Part shown: in pieces, positions 61,736 through 64,000 of the stretch
How positions within the stretch are numbered: the first letter of the stretch is position 1
Layout of the letters: the number at the start of each line of letters is the position of its first letter
From: Rhizobium sp. Q54
GTDB taxonomy: Bacteria > Pseudomonadota > Alphaproteobacteria > Micropepsales > Micropepsaceae
Length of the DNA stretch: 64,000 bases
Reading direction: 5' to 3'
NCBI GenBank assembly: GCA_945882615.1
Contig: CAMCWK010000005.1
Location: 62,001-126,000, forward strand
Position numbers and translations under genes: made by a program
The notes under the pieces: generated by a model
What the model was told of the DNA's origin: nothing
What the model saw: the letters and a program-made list of their open reading frames with translations, nothing else
Databases searched by the model: none

Positions 61736-62088
61736 CCCGCACCGCTACAGTCAAAGCCATACTCTTCGGCCTCTGTCCGCGTTGCGGGCAGGGGCCGTTG
61801 TTTGACGGCTATATATCGCTCAAGAAGCAATGCCCGGCCTGCGCGCTGGATTACGCCATGTTCGATGCGGGCGACGGCCCGGCCGTGTTCGGCATCCTGA
61901 TCGTCGGCGCCATCGTCTGCGGGTTGGCGCTGTATGTGGAGTTCAGCTTCCTGCCGCCCTTGTGGGTCCATGCCGTGCTGTGGATTCCGCTGATCTGCCT
62001 TCTGACCGCGATTTTCCTCAGACTGTCCAAATCGGCATTGCTGGTGCTGCAATACAAACACAAGGCGGGCGAGGGGCGGATGGAATGA
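61732..62088 (+). CDS. DUF983 membrane protein, probable CTG start
   Basis: 118 residues if started at CTG 61732, which overlaps the coxC stop as CTGA. The hallmark [20 protein letters not shown], with a second cysteine pair in [15 protein letters not shown] (a zinc-ribbon-like arrangement), precedes two transmembrane helices and a charged tail. DUF983 proteins accompany coxC and surf1 in alphaproteobacteria. The alternative start is GTG 61708, 28 bases inside coxC; no ATG or TTG lies close to the conserved region. The stop overlaps surf1 as ATGA. Confidence 0.82.
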   Translation: MTRTATVKAILFGLCPRCGQGPLFDGYISLKKQCPACALDYAMFDAGDGPAVFGILIVGAIVCGLALYVEFSFLPPLWVHAVLWIPLICLLTAIFLRLSKSALLVLQYKHKAGEGRME

Positions 62089-62792
62089 CCTTCCGTCCCT
62101 ATCCCGGCTTCACCATCGCCACCCTCATTCTGCTCGCCATCCTGTGCGGACTGGGCTTCTGGCAGCTGGAGCGGCTTTCCTGGAAACTGGGACTGATCGC
62201 CAGGGTAAACGCCAACATGTCGGCCGCGCCGCTCTCGCTGGATACCGTGTTGGCGATGCCGGGCGACGAAGCGCAGTATCGCCGGGTCACGCTGCGCGGG
62301 ACATTCGATCACGGCAAAGAGGCCTATGCCTTCGCCACCACGGGCGGGGCTCCCGTCTATCATGTGCTGACGCCCTTTCGCACCGAGGATGGACGGGTGC
62401 TGATGGTGGACCGGGGTGAGATTCCCAGGGAAAAGCTGGACCCCAAAAGCCGCGCGGCGGGCAATGTCGCAGGCCCCACCCAGGTGACCGGGGTGTGGCG
62501 TACGCCCGATCCGCCCAGCGGCTTTACCCCGCCGCCTGATCTTGGCCATCGCATCTGGTATGCCCGCGATGTCGCCGCCATGGCCGGGCCGGGCGTGCAG
62601 CTGGCCGCGCCGGTGGTGGTCGAGGCCGACGCGACCGCCAATTCCGGCGGCTGGCCCAAAGGCGGGCATACGGTGGTCAGTTTCCGCAACCAGCATCTGG
62701 GCTATGCCGTCACCTGGTTTGCCCTGGCCGCTGTCCTGCTATGTATCTGGCTGGCCTTTCATATTTCCAGGGGCCGGATCCGCCTTAAATAG
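62085..62792 (+). CDS. surf1: SURF1 family cytochrome oxidase assembly protein
   Basis: 235 residues. Two terminal helices (TIATLILLAILCGLGFWQLE at the start, TWFALAAVLLCIWLAFHI at the end) bracket a periplasmic domain with RRVTLRGTFDHGKE, LTPFRTEDGRVLMVDRGEIP and HTVVSFRNQHLGYAVTW, the SURF1 signature. It helps insert haem a into subunit I. ATG 62085 overlaps the DUF983 stop by 4 bases. The longer frame from 61830 is the DUF983 gene's shadow. Confidence 0.95.
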   Translation: MTFRPYPGFTIATLILLAILCGLGFWQLERLSWKLGLIARVNANMSAAPLSLDTVLAMPGDEAQYRRVTLRGTFDHGKEAYAFATTGGAPVYHVLTPFRTEDGRVLMVDRGEIPREKLDPKSRAAGNVAGPTQVTGVWRTPDPPSGFTPPPDLGHRIWYARDVAAMAGPGVQLAAPVVVEADATANSGGWPKGGHTVVSFRNQHLGYAVTWFALAAVLLCIWLAFHISRGRIRLK

Positions 62793-62832
62793 GTGGTTTG
62801 AGGCGGATTCCCGCCCTATAACCCCCGCTGCC

Positions 62833-64000
62833 ATGCAGTTCATTTCCACCCGCGGCCAGGCGCCCCAGACCTCCTTTTCCGACGTCCTGCTGGCGGGCCT
62901 CGCCCCCGATGGCGGCCTCTATCTGCCGCAGAGCTGGCCGCAATTCTCGTCGGACGAAATCGCGGCCTTCAAGGGCCAGCGCTATCAGGACGTCGCCTTC
63001 ACCATCCTGTCGCGCTTCACCGCCGGCTCGTTCCGCGACGGGGAACTGCGCGAAGCCATTGAAGCGGCCTATGTCGATTTTGACGCGCCGCAGATCGCAC
63101 CGTTGGTGGATATCGGCAATGGTCACTATCTGCTGGAACTGTTTCACGGCCCGACCCTGGCCTTCAAGGACATCGCGCTTCAGGTTCTGGGACAGCTGTT
63201 CAGCCGGGCGCTGGCCAGGCGCGGCGGCCGCGCCACCATTGTGGCGGCGACCTCGGGCGATACCGGCTCGGCGGCGATTGCCGCATTGGGCGGGCTTCCC
63301 AACATCAATGTCTTCGTGATGCATCCCAAGGGCCGCGTCAGCGAGGTGCAGCGCTTGCAGATGACGACATCGGCGCACGCCAATGTCCACAACATCGCAC
63401 TGGAAGGCAGCTTCGACGACGCGCAAGGCATCGTGAAGAGCTTGTTTGCCGACACGGCTTTTGCCAGCGACATCAGCCTGACGGCGGTCAATTCCATCAA
63501 CTTCGCGCGCATCGCGGCACAGTGCGTCTATTACTTCACGGCAACTGCGGCACTGGGCAAGCCCGCCACCTTTGTGGTGCCCACCGGCAATTTCGGCGAC
63601 ATTTTCGCCGGTGAAGCCGCCAGCCGCATGGGCCTCGATGTGGCGCGGCTGGTGATCGCCACCAACGCCAATGACATCATGGCCCGCGCGTTGAACGAGG
63701 GCTTGTATGCGGCCGGTGCGTCGCACGCCACTTTAAGCCCCTCCATGGACATCCAGGTGGCTTCCAATTTCGAGCGCGCCTTGTTTGAAGCCTCAAACCG
63801 CGATGCCGACTGGACCGTTGCCGCGATGAACGATTTTGCCGCGAGCCGCAGGCTGGCGCTGCCACCCGGCGTGCTGCAGGCGCTGCGCGCCCGCTACAGC
63901 GCCTATGCCAGCGACGATACCGAAACCCGCGCCGCCATCGCCGCCGTGCACAAGGAGACGGGACGCATCATCGATCCGCACACCGCCGTCGGCGTCGCCG
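62833..64000 (+). CDS. thrC: Threonine synthase, 3' end outside window
   Basis: Frame runs from ATG 62833 (MQFISTRGQAPQTSFSDVLL) to the window edge without a stop; 389 codons are visible of a family length near 460-470. PLP-dependent conversion of O-phosphohomoserine to threonine. Lys112 in ELFHGPTLAFKDIALQ is the PLP Schiff base, followed by VAATSGDTGSAAIAALGG and, later, FVVPTGNFGDIFAGEAASRM. It begins 40 bases after surf1, the usual alphaproteobacterial order. The 3' end is missing. Confidence 0.95.
   Translation, partial: MQFISTRGQAPQTSFSDVLLAGLAPDGGLYLPQSWPQFSSDEIAAFKGQRYQDVAFTILSRFTAGSFRDGELREAIEAAYVDFDAPQIAPLVDIGNGHYLLELFHGPTLAFKDIALQVLGQLFSRALARRGGRATIVAATSGDTGSAAIAALGGLPNINVFVMHPKGRVSEVQRLQMTTSAHANVHNIALEGSFDDAQGIVKSLFADTAFASDISLTAVNSINFARIAAQCVYYFTATAALGKPATFVVPTGNFGDIFAGEAASRMGLDVARLVIATNANDIMARALNEGLYAAGASHATLSPSMDIQVASNFERALFEASNRDADWTVAAMNDFAASRRLALPPGVLQALRARYSAYASDDTETRAAIAAVHKETGRIIDPHTAVGVA

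Noticed and set aside
1-64000. CRISPR arrays, prophage, insertion sequences, tRNA or rRNA genes
   Set aside because: No regularly spaced direct repeats, transposase or integrase-like frames, or structured RNA genes were found on reading both strands. The palindromic repeats seen are not array-like.

Overview
The window is a gene-dense, visibly GC-rich stretch of an alphaproteobacterial chromosome. Several gene families and neighbourhoods are typical of that class: paired IalB-like proteins, DUF2093 beside xseA, DUF4170 inside a Kdo/lipid A cluster, the fabI/aroC/dnaJ-like/pdxH neighbourhood, and a coxB-coxA-ctaB-coxF-coxC-DUF983-surf1-thrC cluster. No tRNA, rRNA, prophage, insertion sequence or CRISPR array was seen, and no gap between genes exceeds about 250 bases. 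The genus cannot be named from the sequence alone. Most genes are housekeeping; the interest lies in one rearranged protein, several start-codon anomalies, one broken gene, intergenic palindromes and a stress-type promoter.

Layout. 1-3.9 kb: the 3' part of bioA; a periplasmic methionine sulfoxide repair pair (msrA, msrB) flanking two IalB-like proteins; a CsbD stress protein behind a candidate EcfG promoter. 3.9-12 kb: sppA, an xseB-dxs-rRNA methyltransferase-C13-like protease operon, and an exported PQQ dehydrogenase. 11.9-16.9 kb: dnaJ-like, fabI, a frameshifted histidine phosphatase and aroC on the minus strand, plus a Sel1 protein divergent from pdxH. 17-25.6 kb: accessory enzymes and transporters (CE1 esterase, CDF transporter, CPA2 antiporter, SDR), the permuted D-amino-acid-oxidase-like lipoprotein, another Sel1 protein, rluB/tadA and a PAP2 protein.

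25.7-31.1 kb: an orphan PAS histidine kinase and purD on the minus strand, then xseA-DUF2093-M23 peptidase on the plus strand. 31.1-43.3 kb: one long co-directional minus-strand run (amino acid permease, ubiD, retropepsin-like protease, pmbA, cysQ, DUF4170, msbA, waaA, lpxK, lpxL-like, methyltransferase) that finishes lipid A and exports it. 43.4-50.9 kb: alanine symporter, ETF-beta methyltransferase-like gene, Mpo1-like protein, ubiA, rsmE, a membrane protein, a SRPBCC/ArsR pair and gshA. 50.9-57 kb: aldo/keto reductase, pirin, two tandem exported metallo-beta-lactamase-fold proteins, a palindromic intergenic element, DUF952 and tldD. 57.3-64 kb: the aa3-type cytochrome c oxidase cluster, without ctaG, followed by thrC, which runs off the window.

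How the genes work together. dxs, ubiD, ubiA, ctaB and the cox genes belong to isoprenoid, quinone, haem and respiratory assembly. lpxL, lpxK, waaA and msbA complete and flip lipid A. xseA and xseB are the two exonuclease VII subunits at separate loci, and tldD and pmbA are the two halves of the TldD/E protease at separate loci. Genes are packed tightly: many neighbours share 4-base stop/start overlaps of the form NTGA, apparently including CTGA, and several convergent pairs overlap at their 3' ends. The most unusual single item is the gene at 21421-22581, whose D-amino-acid-oxidase motifs occur in circularly permuted order.
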